A stretch of 6,294 bases of DNA from Thiocapsa sp035467215 (GTDB lineage: Bacteria > Pseudomonadota > Gammaproteobacteria > Chromatiales > Chromatiaceae). The number at the start of each line of letters is the position of its first letter. The first letter of the stretch is position 1. Shown here piece by piece: positions 1-5,453 of this stretch. The stretch lies in contig NZ_DATITZ010000308.1 of NCBI RefSeq assembly GCF_035467215.1, forward strand, positions 1 to 6,294, read 5' to 3'. A program made the translations under genes and the position numbers. The notes under the pieces are model-generated. The model was not told the DNA's origin and searched no databases. It saw only the letters and a list, made by a program, of their open reading frames with translations.

Positions 1-41
1 ATAGGTTAGCGTTTTCTCTGCCCCTCTCGATCGAAAATCGG

Positions 42-58
42 CATGATCTTCGATCATG
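42..58. promoter_or_regulatory. 7-bp dyad in the left intergenic region
   Basis: CATGATC (42-48) and GATCATG (52-58) are exact reverse complements around a three-base centre. A second inverted repeat, GATCGAA (29-35) with TTCGATC (49-55), overlaps it. The dyad is just downstream of a leftward TATAAT box, a typical operator position, but its function is unknown. Confidence 0.3.
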
Positions 59-65
59 GGGACAT

Positions 66-94
66 ATTATAACCCACTGTTCGGAAATAGAAAA
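66..94 (-). promoter_or_regulatory. Possible leftward promoter
   Basis: On the minus strand a perfect TATAAT lies at 66-71, with TTTTCT at 89-94, 17 bp upstream, a weak match to TTGACA. It would drive a gene beyond the left edge of the window, starting near base 59. The surroundings are AT-rich, so a chance match is quite possible. Confidence 0.25.
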
Positions 95-151
95 CGTGGT
101 TTCTGTTCAGGCACAACCTATTCGAAGCAATTCAAATAAAATTAAAAATAC

Positions 152-238
152 TTAAACCGCGTCCACGCCAAGATTCATTGATGGCGAGAACGCAGCAGCG
201 CCCCGAGACCTCTTATATCCCAGCGAGACGCGGTTTAA
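152..238. repeat. 87-bp module bounded by 12-bp inverted repeats
   Basis: TTAAACCGCGTC (152-163) is repeated as its exact reverse complement GACGCGGTTTAA (227-238). The arms are 63 bases apart, and the interior is GC-rich relative to the AT-rich DNA to its left. The size and perfect ends resemble a small non-autonomous repeat (REP/MITE-like), but no target-site duplication is clear and no transposase is present. It lies immediately downstream of the symporter and could alternatively form a long-loop 3'-end hairpin. Confidence 0.45.
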
Positions 239-247
239 CGCGGTTTA
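228..247. repeat. 10-bp tandem duplication over the symporter stop codon
   Basis: ACGCGGTTTA occurs twice in direct tandem (228-237 and 238-247). The right copy contains the symporter stop (TAA on the minus strand), and the left copy is the right arm of the inverted-repeat module. On the symporter strand this gives two successive TAAACCGCGT units, each starting with an ochre triplet. Confidence 0.65.
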
Positions 248-2074
248 ATCGGGGAAACAGCGACGCAGGTGCGCCTTATCCGGCGGTCGCGTCACCGCAC
301 TGACCAGGATCAAGGTCAGCAGGGAGGCCGGCAGCGCGATGATGATCGGATCTACCGACGGCCAATTGGGATAATCTGCGAGCAGGCTGGTCTTGCCGTC
401 GGTGACCAGCTGCACCAGCCCGATGGCGCTGGCCTCGCGTGCCTTGATGAAGGCCAACCAGAACAGCGAGACGCTCATGCCGACGGTCATGGAGGCGAGT
501 GCGCCGGCTCGGGTCACGCGCTTGGAGATGAGTCCGCCGATATAGGCGGGCAGGAAGCTCGCTGCACAAAGTCCGAAGAAGATTGCCGTGAAGCGGGCGA
601 TGACGTATTCCTGCCGCACGGTATAGCTGATGGTCACGGCGATCAGCAGTCCGATCATGATGGCGAGGCGCATCACCAGGATGCTCGGCTCGCGTTGATG
701 TCCCTTGTCCGAGATACGCTCGTAGAGGTCGCGCCCGGCCGCCGTGCCGATGGTGTGGAACTGGCTCGACATGGTGCTCATGGCGGCGGCGAGCAGGGCG
801 AGGAAGAAGATGACGCCGAACCAATGGGGCATCGCGGCCATGATGAAGGCCGGGATGATCTTGTCGGCGTCGCCCTTGGTGTAGGTCGCGGCGATGGAGC
901 GGCCGGCAACCAGCTCGAAGGTCGCGCCGTCGCCGTCTTGTGCCGAGCTACGCTCGCCGATGATCATGGGCGCGCGCGCCGGCGCCTGTGTCTTGGGGTT
1001 GAGGATCGCCGTCCAGGCCCCGGATTCGCCCTGCTGCATCAGCTCGACCAGGGCGCGATCCTTCTCGGCATCGATCACCTCGACGACCTTGCCCTGAAGC
1101 AGCGGGCCCTTCTGTGCGAACCAGGCGTTCGAGAGGCTCCCCACGACGAAGGGTGTCCCGACCATGAGCAGGATGAAGACGGCGCCGATCGGCACGGCCC
1201 GGTCGAGCTCGCGACGGCTGCGCACCGTCATGAAGCGCACCACCAGTTGGGGCTGAGCGAGTACGCCGATCCCCACGCCGAGCACCAGTGCGGTGATGAC
1301 GGTCCACCAGAGATCGTAGGTGGTCGCCCCCCAGCCGAAGGCGGGCATCGCGGTCCAACCTTGATGGCCCATCTGCGCAAGCGGCGCGGGGACCAGATCC
1401 GCCATGTCGGTCAAGGTGCGGTGGGCCTCGGTGACACCGCCCAAACTCATATAGGTAAAGATCAGCAGGAAGATCATGGCGAAGACCATGACGAAGCCCT
1501 GAAGGGTATCGGTATACATCACCGCCTTGATGCCGCCAGGGATGACGTAGGCGGCGGTGATGAGCGCGAAGATCAGGAGCGCGACCTCGAAATCGATCCC
1601 GAACTGGGTGGCCGCGAAGATGCTGCCCCCGGTCATGACCGCGGCCGCGTAGAGCGGCATGAAGAGAAAGATGAGCGCACCGGCGAAGATCTGGATGCCG
1701 CGACTCTGGTAACGTCGACCCAGCAGCTCGGGAAAGGTGTGGGCGCCGAGATGATGGCCGAGTCGCCGTGTGGGCTCGCCCAGGAAGATAAAGGCGATCA
1801 GGATCCCGAACCCGATATTGAGCACGGTGAGCCACAGCAGACTCATGCCGAAGAGCCCGGCGACCCCGCCGAAGCCGACGATGGCTGCGGTCGAGATGAA
1901 GGTGGCCCCGTAGGAGACCGCCATGATGATCGGATGGGCCGAACGCCCGCCAACCAGGAAGTCCGCTGCCGAGCGGGTACCGCGATAACCGAGCCAGCCG
2001 AGATAGCCGGTCGCGAAGAGGTAGGCCAAAATGACGACGATGTCGACCCAGCCTACGGAAGAATGCCCCGTCAT
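245..2074 (-). CDS. Sodium:solute symporter family protein (SSS, PutP-like fold)
   Basis: Inner-membrane secondary transporter expected to couple inward Na+ flow to uptake of an organic solute; the substrate cannot be read from sequence. About 13 hydrophobic helices are visible, matching the PutP-type layout with an external N-terminus. Helix 2 carries SYGATFISTAAIVGFGG (54-70). Helix 9 carries the family signature LAAAMSTMSSQ (428-438), in which S433 and T434 align with the Na+-ligand Ser340/Thr341 of E. coli PutP; the protein then runs into GRDLY (447-451). At 609 residues it is about 100 longer than PutP, mainly because of a polar stretch at about 318-403 between helices 8 and 9, predicted periplasmic. 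The ATG is preceded by GAGGGG five bases upstream. Stop TAA lies inside a TAAACCGCG repeat. The gene is transcribed alone, divergent from the 2244 thioesterase. The family call is firm; the specificity is unknown. Confidence 0.93.
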   Translation of the reverse strand: MTGHSSVGWVDIVVILAYLFATGYLGWLGYRGTRSAADFLVGGRSAHPIIMAVSYGATFISTAAIVGFGGVAGLFGMSLLWLTVLNIGFGILIAFIFLGEPTRRLGHHLGAHTFPELLGRRYQSRGIQIFAGALIFLFMPLYAAAVMTGGSIFAATQFGIDFEVALLIFALITAAYVIPGGIKAVMYTDTLQGFVMVFAMIFLLIFTYMSLGGVTEAHRTLTDMADLVPAPLAQMGHQGWTAMPAFGWGATTYDLWWTVITALVLGVGIGVLAQPQLVVRFMTVRSRRELDRAVPIGAVFILLMVGTPFVVGSLSNAWFAQKGPLLQGKVVEVIDAEKDRALVELMQQGESGAWTAILNPKTQAPARAPMIIGERSSAQDGDGATFELVAGRSIAATYTKGDADKIIPAFIMAAMPHWFGVIFFLALLAAAMSTMSSQFHTIGTAAGRDLYERISDKGHQREPSILVMRLAIMIGLLIAVTISYTVRQEYVIARFTAIFFGLCAASFLPAYIGGLISKRVTRAGALASMTVGMSVSLFWLAFIKAREASAIGLVQLVTDGKTSLLADYPNWPSVDPIIIALPASLLTLILVSAVTRPPDKAHLRRCFPD

Positions 2075-2178
2075 GAATGCCCCTCAGGATCCCGAAATAG
2101 TCGTTGTTGTCTTGTCAGGACGCGCGGGGGCGAAAAATAACCCGTACCTTCGTATTGTTATATAGATCCAGCGCAGTT

Positions 2179-2190
2179 AAACGGCCGTTT
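2179..2190. promoter_or_regulatory. 12-bp perfect palindrome, possible operator
   Basis: AAACGGCCGTTT is perfectly self-complementary and sits between two divergent genes, just beside the TATA-like box. Position and symmetry suit a binding site for a dimeric regulator. No regulator gene is in the window and the motif is not one I can assign. Confidence 0.35.
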
Positions 2191-2191
2191 C

Positions 2192-2233
2192 TGACCCAAT
2201 CATGACCAATCGATGACCTATCGATGACCAGGA
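2192..2233. repeat. Four TGACC blocks at exact 11-bp spacing
   Basis: TGACC begins at 2192, 2203, 2214 and 2225, each copy 11 bp after the last. Units are TGACCCAATCA, TGACCAATCGA, TGACCTATCGA and TGACCAGGA; the middle two differ at one base. The last unit merges into the Shine-Dalgarno sequence of the GTG-started thioesterase. The spacing of about one helical turn suits direct-repeat protein binding on one face of DNA, or the array may be a local tandem duplication. Confidence 0.6.
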
Positions 2234-2243
2234 GAGCCCGTTC

Positions 2244-2609
2244 GTGGAGAGTTTCAAAGTCGTTCGCCCGGAATTTCTGAACCATTACGGCTACCTGTTC
2301 GGGGGCTTTTTGTTGAAGTGGGTCGACGAGATTGCCTGGATCGCGGCCAGTCGCGACCACCCGGGGTGCCGCTTCGTCACCATCGCGATGGACCGCGTGG
2401 AGTTTCATCGCAGCGTGAAACAGGGCGCGGTGCTGCGCTTCGACGCGATCGAGAGTTGTCGCGGCAACACCTCGCTCAGCTACTCGGTCCACGTCTTCGC
2501 AGACGATCTGCAGACCGGCGACGAGGAGCCGATCTTCACCACCTGCATCACCTTCGTGCGGGTCGACGAGCAGGGGCGGAAGATCCCCCTGTCGCCGCCC
2601 GGCACCTGA
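2244..2609 (+). CDS. Acyl-CoA thioesterase, YciA/BACH-type single hotdog domain
   Basis: Cytoplasmic hotdog-fold enzyme expected to hydrolyse acyl-CoA to free acid and CoA. The 121 residues form one hotdog domain. Near the N-terminus N13 and G16 (NHYG) precede the helix segment FGGFLLKWVDEIAWIAA (19-35), where D28 sits at the position of the catalytic Asp of YciA-type enzymes. A second conserved block, VTIAMDRVEFHRSVKQG (45-61), matches the family's central strand. The length is slightly below the usual 130-160 residues, with a short C-terminus. The start is GTG, chosen because AGGAGAG (2230-2236) lies seven bases upstream and because residue 1 falls just before the conserved VRPE...NHYG region. 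Four TGACC blocks at 11-bp spacing run into the ribosome-binding site. It is convergent with another hotdog gene 24 bp away. The acyl-chain preference is not predictable. Confidence 0.9.
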   Translation: MESFKVVRPEFLNHYGYLFGGFLLKWVDEIAWIAASRDHPGCRFVTIAMDRVEFHRSVKQGAVLRFDAIESCRGNTSLSYSVHVFADDLQTGDEEPIFTTCITFVRVDEQGRKIPLSPPGT

Positions 2610-2633
2610 AAGGTCGCGCGGGCAGCCGTCTGC

Positions 2634-3065
2634 TCACTGCGGGCGGTCCTCGTGAAGATAGGGCAGGATGGCCTCGCGAATGGCGTCGGACAGGCCCGAA
2701 GCGGGCGAGCCGTCTCGATTGATCTGGAGATGGACGGTCTTGGCCGTTGCGGCGAGCGTGCCGTCCGGCATCTCGAAGCGATACGCCACGGCGAAGGAGC
2801 GGGTGCGGATCTCGTCGATCGCCAGCACGACCTCGACACGATCACCCTGGCACAGCGGTCGGTGATAGTCTGCCTCGGCGTGCACGAGCGGCAGCAGGAT
2901 CTCGCCCTCGCGGATAAGGCGCTCGAGCGGGAGGCCGACTTGGGCCATGAATGCCTCGTAGGCATCGTGTGCATGGCGGAAGAGGTGGCCGAAAAAGAGC
3001 CGTCCGGCTGCGTCCGTGTCGTGAAGGCGGACGCTGAAGGCATAGGCGAAACGGTTTGGATCCAT
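2634..3065 (-). CDS. Acyl-CoA thioesterase, YbgC / DHNA-CoA hydrolase-like (4HBT family)
   Basis: A 143-residue hotdog protein of the 4-hydroxybenzoyl-CoA thioesterase group. The N-terminal motif HDTDAAGRLFFGHLFRHAHD (15-34) places D18 at the position of catalytic Asp17 of Pseudomonas 4HBT. The DTDAAG...HDAYEAFM pattern is especially like cyanobacterial 1,4-dihydroxy-2-naphthoyl-CoA hydrolases, which act in menaquinone/phylloquinone synthesis, so that role is possible here. No other men gene is in the window, and a general acyl-CoA thioesterase (YbgC-like) is equally compatible. The middle of the protein (VHAEADYHRPLCQGDRVEV, 61-79) is the usual central strand region. The frame stays open upstream to about 3644, but ATG at 3065 fits the family length and has GGAG six bases upstream. 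It is divergent from the serine hydrolase with 24 bp between start codons, and convergent with the 2244 gene. Confidence 0.9.
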   Translation of the reverse strand: MDPNRFAYAFSVRLHDTDAAGRLFFGHLFRHAHDAYEAFMAQVGLPLERLIREGEILLPLVHAEADYHRPLCQGDRVEVVLAIDEIRTRSFAVAYRFEMPDGTLAATAKTVHLQINRDGSPASGLSDAIREAILPYLHEDRPQ

Positions 3066-3071
3066 GTCTGA

Positions 3072-3080
3072 CTCCGGAGG
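3072..3080. promoter_or_regulatory. Palindromic Shine-Dalgarno block shared by two divergent genes
   Basis: CTCCGGAG (3072-3079) is a perfect palindrome. Read on the plus strand it gives GGAGG (3076-3080), nine bases before ATG 3090 of the serine hydrolase. Read on the minus strand it gives GGAG six bases before ATG 3065 of the thioesterase. Both starts are therefore supported by the same eight bases. The 24-bp gap is too short for either promoter, so each gene's promoter must lie inside the other's coding region or further away. Confidence 0.75.
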
Positions 3081-3089
3081 CTGGTAGCG

Positions 3090-4715
3090 ATGATCGATCT
3101 TAACGTGGACCCAATGAAGGCGCGTCCGTTCGTGCTCGCGGCGCTGATGCTGCTCGCACCGCTCGGCGTGCCGGCGAGCGAGAACCCGAGCCCGCCGGGC
3201 GTGAATCCGTTTGTCGAGTCCAAGCCTGCCGAACCGACCCACCTTGACCCCTCCGCCTTCTCGGATGTCCCGATCCCGGCGGGTCGGGTCGACGCCGCAG
3301 TGGCGCAGCTCGACGCGATGGCCGAGGCGGCGCTGGCGACGACCGGTTTGCCGGGTATGGCGATCGCGGTGGTCCATCGTGATCGCGTCGTCTACCTTAA
3401 AGGCTTCGGTCGACGCAGCTTGGACGGCGAGGCGCGCGTCGATGCCGAGACGGTCTTTCAACTGGCCTCCTTGTCGAAACCGGTTGCGGCGACGGTGGTC
3501 GCGGCCGCGGTCGATCGGTCCGTGATTGCCTGGGACGACCCGATCGTCCGCCATTTGCCCGATTTCGCCTTGAGCGATCCGGCGATTACTTCGCGGGTGA
3601 CTATCGCGGATCTCTTCGCCCACCGCAGCGGGCTTCCCGACCATGCCGGCGACCTCTTGGAGGACATGGGATACGGGCGCGCGGAGATCCTATCGCGCCT
3701 ACGTTTTTATCCCTTGGCGCCTTTCAGGGCCAGCTATGCCTACACCAACTTCGGATTGACCGCCGCGGCCGAGGCGGTCGCGCGCGCTGCGGGCACGCCC
3801 TGGGATGACCTGAGCCGCGACCTGCTCTACGGTCCGCTCGGGATGACCTCGACCAGCTCGCGTTTCGCGGACTTCATCGCAGCCCCCAATCATGCGATCG
3901 GACACATCCGCCGTGACGGCCTTTGGATGGTGACGCCCGAGGTCCGACAGCCCGATGCCCAGTCGCCCGCGGGCGGCGTGAGCAGCTCCGTGACCGATAT
4001 GGTGCAGTGGATGCGGCTCCTTCTGGCTGAAGGGGCGCTCGACGGCAAGGCGGTCATCGGCTCGGAGGCGCTGGCACGGATCCACTCGCCGAATCTGATG
4101 AGCTCTCCTTTGCGCGGGCCGAGCAGCCGCCCGAGCTTCTACGGACTGGGTCTCGGGGTCGGTGTAGACAGTGCAGGTCGTGTCCGCTGGTCTCACTCCG
4201 GTGCCTTTCTGCTGGGTGCCGCAACGACGCTCGCCATGCTGCCCTCGGAGTCTCTGGGGATCCTGATCCTCACCAACGGTCAGCCGGTCGGTGCGCCCGA
4301 GGGCATCGCTGCGAGTTTTCTTGAGCTGGTGGAGACCGGCGCGATCGGACACGACTGGCCGGCGCTCTACGGCAGCGCGATGGCGGGCCTATACACCTGG
4401 CACACGCAATTCGGCGAGGCCCCGATCGCACCCGCTACGGCACGCCCGCTCGATACCTATGTCGGTCGCTACACCAACGACCTCTATGGAACGGCCGTCG
4501 TGGAAGCGACCGATTCCGGATTGGTCCTGCGGCTCGGACCGAGTCCGACGGTGTTTGGGCTGAGCCATTTCGACGGCGACGCCTTTACCTTTCGACCCGT
4601 CGGCGAGAACGCGCTCGGCATCAGCGGTGCGGTCTTCGCGTTCGAGGACGATCGCGCCGCATCGCTGCAAATTGAATATCTGGACGAGGAGGGGCTGGGG
4701 ACGTTCAGGCGCTAA
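3090..4715 (+). CDS. Secreted serine hydrolase, beta-lactamase/class C PBP family, with DUF3471-like C-terminal domain
   Basis: Exported penicillin-binding-protein-like serine hydrolase; members act as esterases, D-amino-acid peptidases or unassigned hydrolases, and the substrate here is unknown. The N-terminus is a signal peptide: KAR (10-12), hydrophobic core about 14-27, likely cleavage near VPAS (27-30). A proline-rich linker follows to about residue 64. The three catalytic motifs are intact: SxxK as SLSK (S127, K130), YxN as YTN (Y218, N220), and HSG (369-371) in place of KTG. FAHRSGLPDH (176-185) is typical of the family. After the catalytic domain a beta-rich segment from about 450, with YVGRY (457-461), resembles DUF3471. 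The start at 3090 has GGAGG nine bases upstream; an inner ATG at 3114 (residue 9) would give a more classical signal peptide but lacks a ribosome site. The protein is probably not a true beta-lactamase. Its TAA stop begins a TAAACCGCGTC motif. Confidence 0.92.
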   Translation: MIDLNVDPMKARPFVLAALMLLAPLGVPASENPSPPGVNPFVESKPAEPTHLDPSAFSDVPIPAGRVDAAVAQLDAMAEAALATTGLPGMAIAVVHRDRVVYLKGFGRRSLDGEARVDAETVFQLASLSKPVAATVVAAAVDRSVIAWDDPIVRHLPDFALSDPAITSRVTIADLFAHRSGLPDHAGDLLEDMGYGRAEILSRLRFYPLAPFRASYAYTNFGLTAAAEAVARAAGTPWDDLSRDLLYGPLGMTSTSSRFADFIAAPNHAIGHIRRDGLWMVTPEVRQPDAQSPAGGVSSSVTDMVQWMRLLLAEGALDGKAVIGSEALARIHSPNLMSSPLRGPSSRPSFYGLGLGVGVDSAGRVRWSHSGAFLLGAATTLAMLPSESLGILILTNGQPVGAPEGIAASFLELVETGAIGHDWPALYGSAMAGLYTWHTQFGEAPIAPATARPLDTYVGRYTNDLYGTAVVEATDSGLVLRLGPSPTVFGLSHFDGDAFTFRPVGENALGISGAVFAFEDDRAASLQIEYLDEEGLGTFRR

Positions 4716-4723
4716 ACCGCGTC
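4713..4723 (+). repeat. Third copy of the TAAACCGCGTC motif, at the hydrolase stop
   Basis: The 11-mer TAAACCGCGTC is identical to 153-163 and to the reverse complement of 227-237. Here, as at the symporter, its first three bases are the stop codon. No opposing arm is found in the following 90 bases, so it stands as a half element or a coincidence. Confidence 0.45.
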
Positions 4724-4734
4724 CCGAGTGCGGA

Positions 4735-4754
4735 GGCAAGACGGTCGACTTGCC
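4735..4754 (+). other. Small hairpin between hydrolase and cytochrome operon
   Basis: GGCAAG (4735-4740) pairs with CTTGCC (4749-4754) around an eight-base loop. There is no following T-run, so it is not a convincing intrinsic terminator. It lies in the 93-bp gap between the hydrolase stop and the first cytochrome start. Confidence 0.25.
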
Positions 4755-4779
4755 CGAGACCGATCGCGTGCGACATGAT
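4750..4779 (+). promoter_or_regulatory. Tentative promoter of the cytochrome pair
   Basis: TTGCCC (4750-4755) and CATGAT (4774-4779), 18 bp apart, each match four of six consensus positions. Transcription would start near 4786, giving a leader of about 23 bases before GTG 4809. Read-through from the hydrolase is an equally good explanation for expression. Confidence 0.22.
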
Positions 4780-4808
4780 TGGGGCACGATCAGATTCGAG
4801 GAACCGCA

Positions 4809-5453
4809 GTGAGATTGCTCGCAATTCAATCGCTCGTTGTTCTGACCGGCTGCGTCGGGGTTCTTTCGGCACCGCCCCTGTTTGCTCAAACCAAAGGTGA
4901 TCCCGAGATCGGTGCGACCATCGCGGCGCGAGTCTGTGTGGCCTGTCATGCCGAGGACGGCACGAGCCCCATGCCCAACACGCCGCGGCTGGCCGGCCAA
5001 CACGCAACCTATCTCGTCAAGCAGATGAAGGATTATCGCGAGGGACGGCGCACCAGCGAGGTGATGGGCAACTTCATCGGCGGACTGACCGACGAGGAGA
5101 TCCCGCATGTCGCTGCTTACTATGCCGCTCAGGAGGTGATCCCGGGCGTGGTGACCGATCCTTCATTGTTGGAGTTCGGCAGACGCGTTTACGACGACGG
5201 CAATCCGGGCAGCGGCATACCGGCCTGCTCCGGGTGCCACGGCGACGAGGGCGAGGGCACGCGTCGCTTCCCGCGGCTCACCGGTCAGGACGTCGGCTAC
5301 ACCCTCGAGCAGATGCGCCGTTATGCCGCCGGCGAGCGGACCAACGACCGAGGACTCATGCAGACGGTGGCCGATCGCATGAGCGAGGCCGAAACACTGG
5401 CCGTGGCCCAATACATCGCTAGCCTGATGGTCCTCGACACGGAGGAGGAATGA
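4809..5453 (+). CDS. Di-heme cytochrome c, cytochrome c4 type
   Basis: Periplasmic electron carrier with two class I cytochrome c domains in tandem, the c4 architecture; proteins of this type shuttle electrons to terminal oxidases or photosynthetic reaction centres. Heme sites are CVACH (C43, C46, H47) and CSGCH (C140, C143, H144). Probable axial methionines are M86 (SEVMGNF) and M184 (RGLMQTV). The c4 signature PRLAGQHATYLVKQM (59-73) follows the first heme, with a degenerate copy PRLTGQDVGYTLEQM after the second. At 214 residues the size is normal for c4. I chose GTG 4809 because GAGGAA (4798-4803) lies five bases upstream and the product begins with a secretion signal (cleavage probably after A26, PLFA/QTKG). 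A TTG at 4779 would add ten polar residues. LTGC (12-15) also fits a lipobox. The stop overlaps the next gene's start. Confidence 0.92.
   Translation: MRLLAIQSLVVLTGCVGVLSAPPLFAQTKGDPEIGATIAARVCVACHAEDGTSPMPNTPRLAGQHATYLVKQMKDYREGRRTSEVMGNFIGGLTDEEIPHVAAYYAAQEVIPGVVTDPSLLEFGRRVYDDGNPGSGIPACSGCHGDEGEGTRRFPRLTGQDVGYTLEQMRRYAAGERTNDRGLMQTVADRMSEAETLAVAQYIASLMVLDTEEE

Larger units (their letters stand above)
2075..2243. promoter_or_regulatory. Divergent intergenic region with TATA-like box readable both ways
   Basis: This 169-bp region must hold the promoters of the symporter (minus) and the 2244 thioesterase (plus). On the plus strand TG-T-TATATA (2156-2164) resembles an extended -10 element without a convincing -35. 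On the minus strand TATAAC (2157-2162) is a plausible -10, with only a weak -35 (CCGTTT or GCCGTT). Both are tentative by-eye matches. If the plus promoter is real, transcription would begin near 2171, placing the palindrome and the TGACC blocks in the 5' leader. Confidence 0.3.

Noticed and set aside
1..57. Minus-strand start at 57 running off the left edge (MIEDHADF...)
   Set aside because: Only 19 codons, no Shine-Dalgarno sequence and no recognisable motif. It would need the sequence to the left.
3..155. Plus-strand open frame entering from the left edge and ending at TAA 153-155
   Set aside because: Fifty codons in AT-rich DNA without recognisable protein features. Its stop falls on the TAAACCGCGTC repeat, which is intriguing, but the frame is short enough to be chance.
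269..2140. Long plus-strand open frame of 623 codons opposite the symporter
   Set aside because: The product is rich in His, Asp, Gly and Arg with no domain or membrane pattern, while the opposite strand encodes a clean symporter. It is a high-GC antisense shadow.
4718..4730. CGCGTCCCGAGTG shared with 6147-6159
   Set aside because: A single 13-base match in a GC-rich 6-kb window is not beyond chance, and the second copy is coding sequence (SRPE).
4781..4800. GGGGCAC... resembling a sigma-54 promoter before the cytochromes
   Set aside because: The -12 TTGC element is missing at the required spacing, and the site is too close to the start codon.
4779..4808. TTG start giving a ten-residue longer first cytochrome
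   Set aside because: It would put polar residues before the signal peptide, and GTG 4809 has a good ribosome site.
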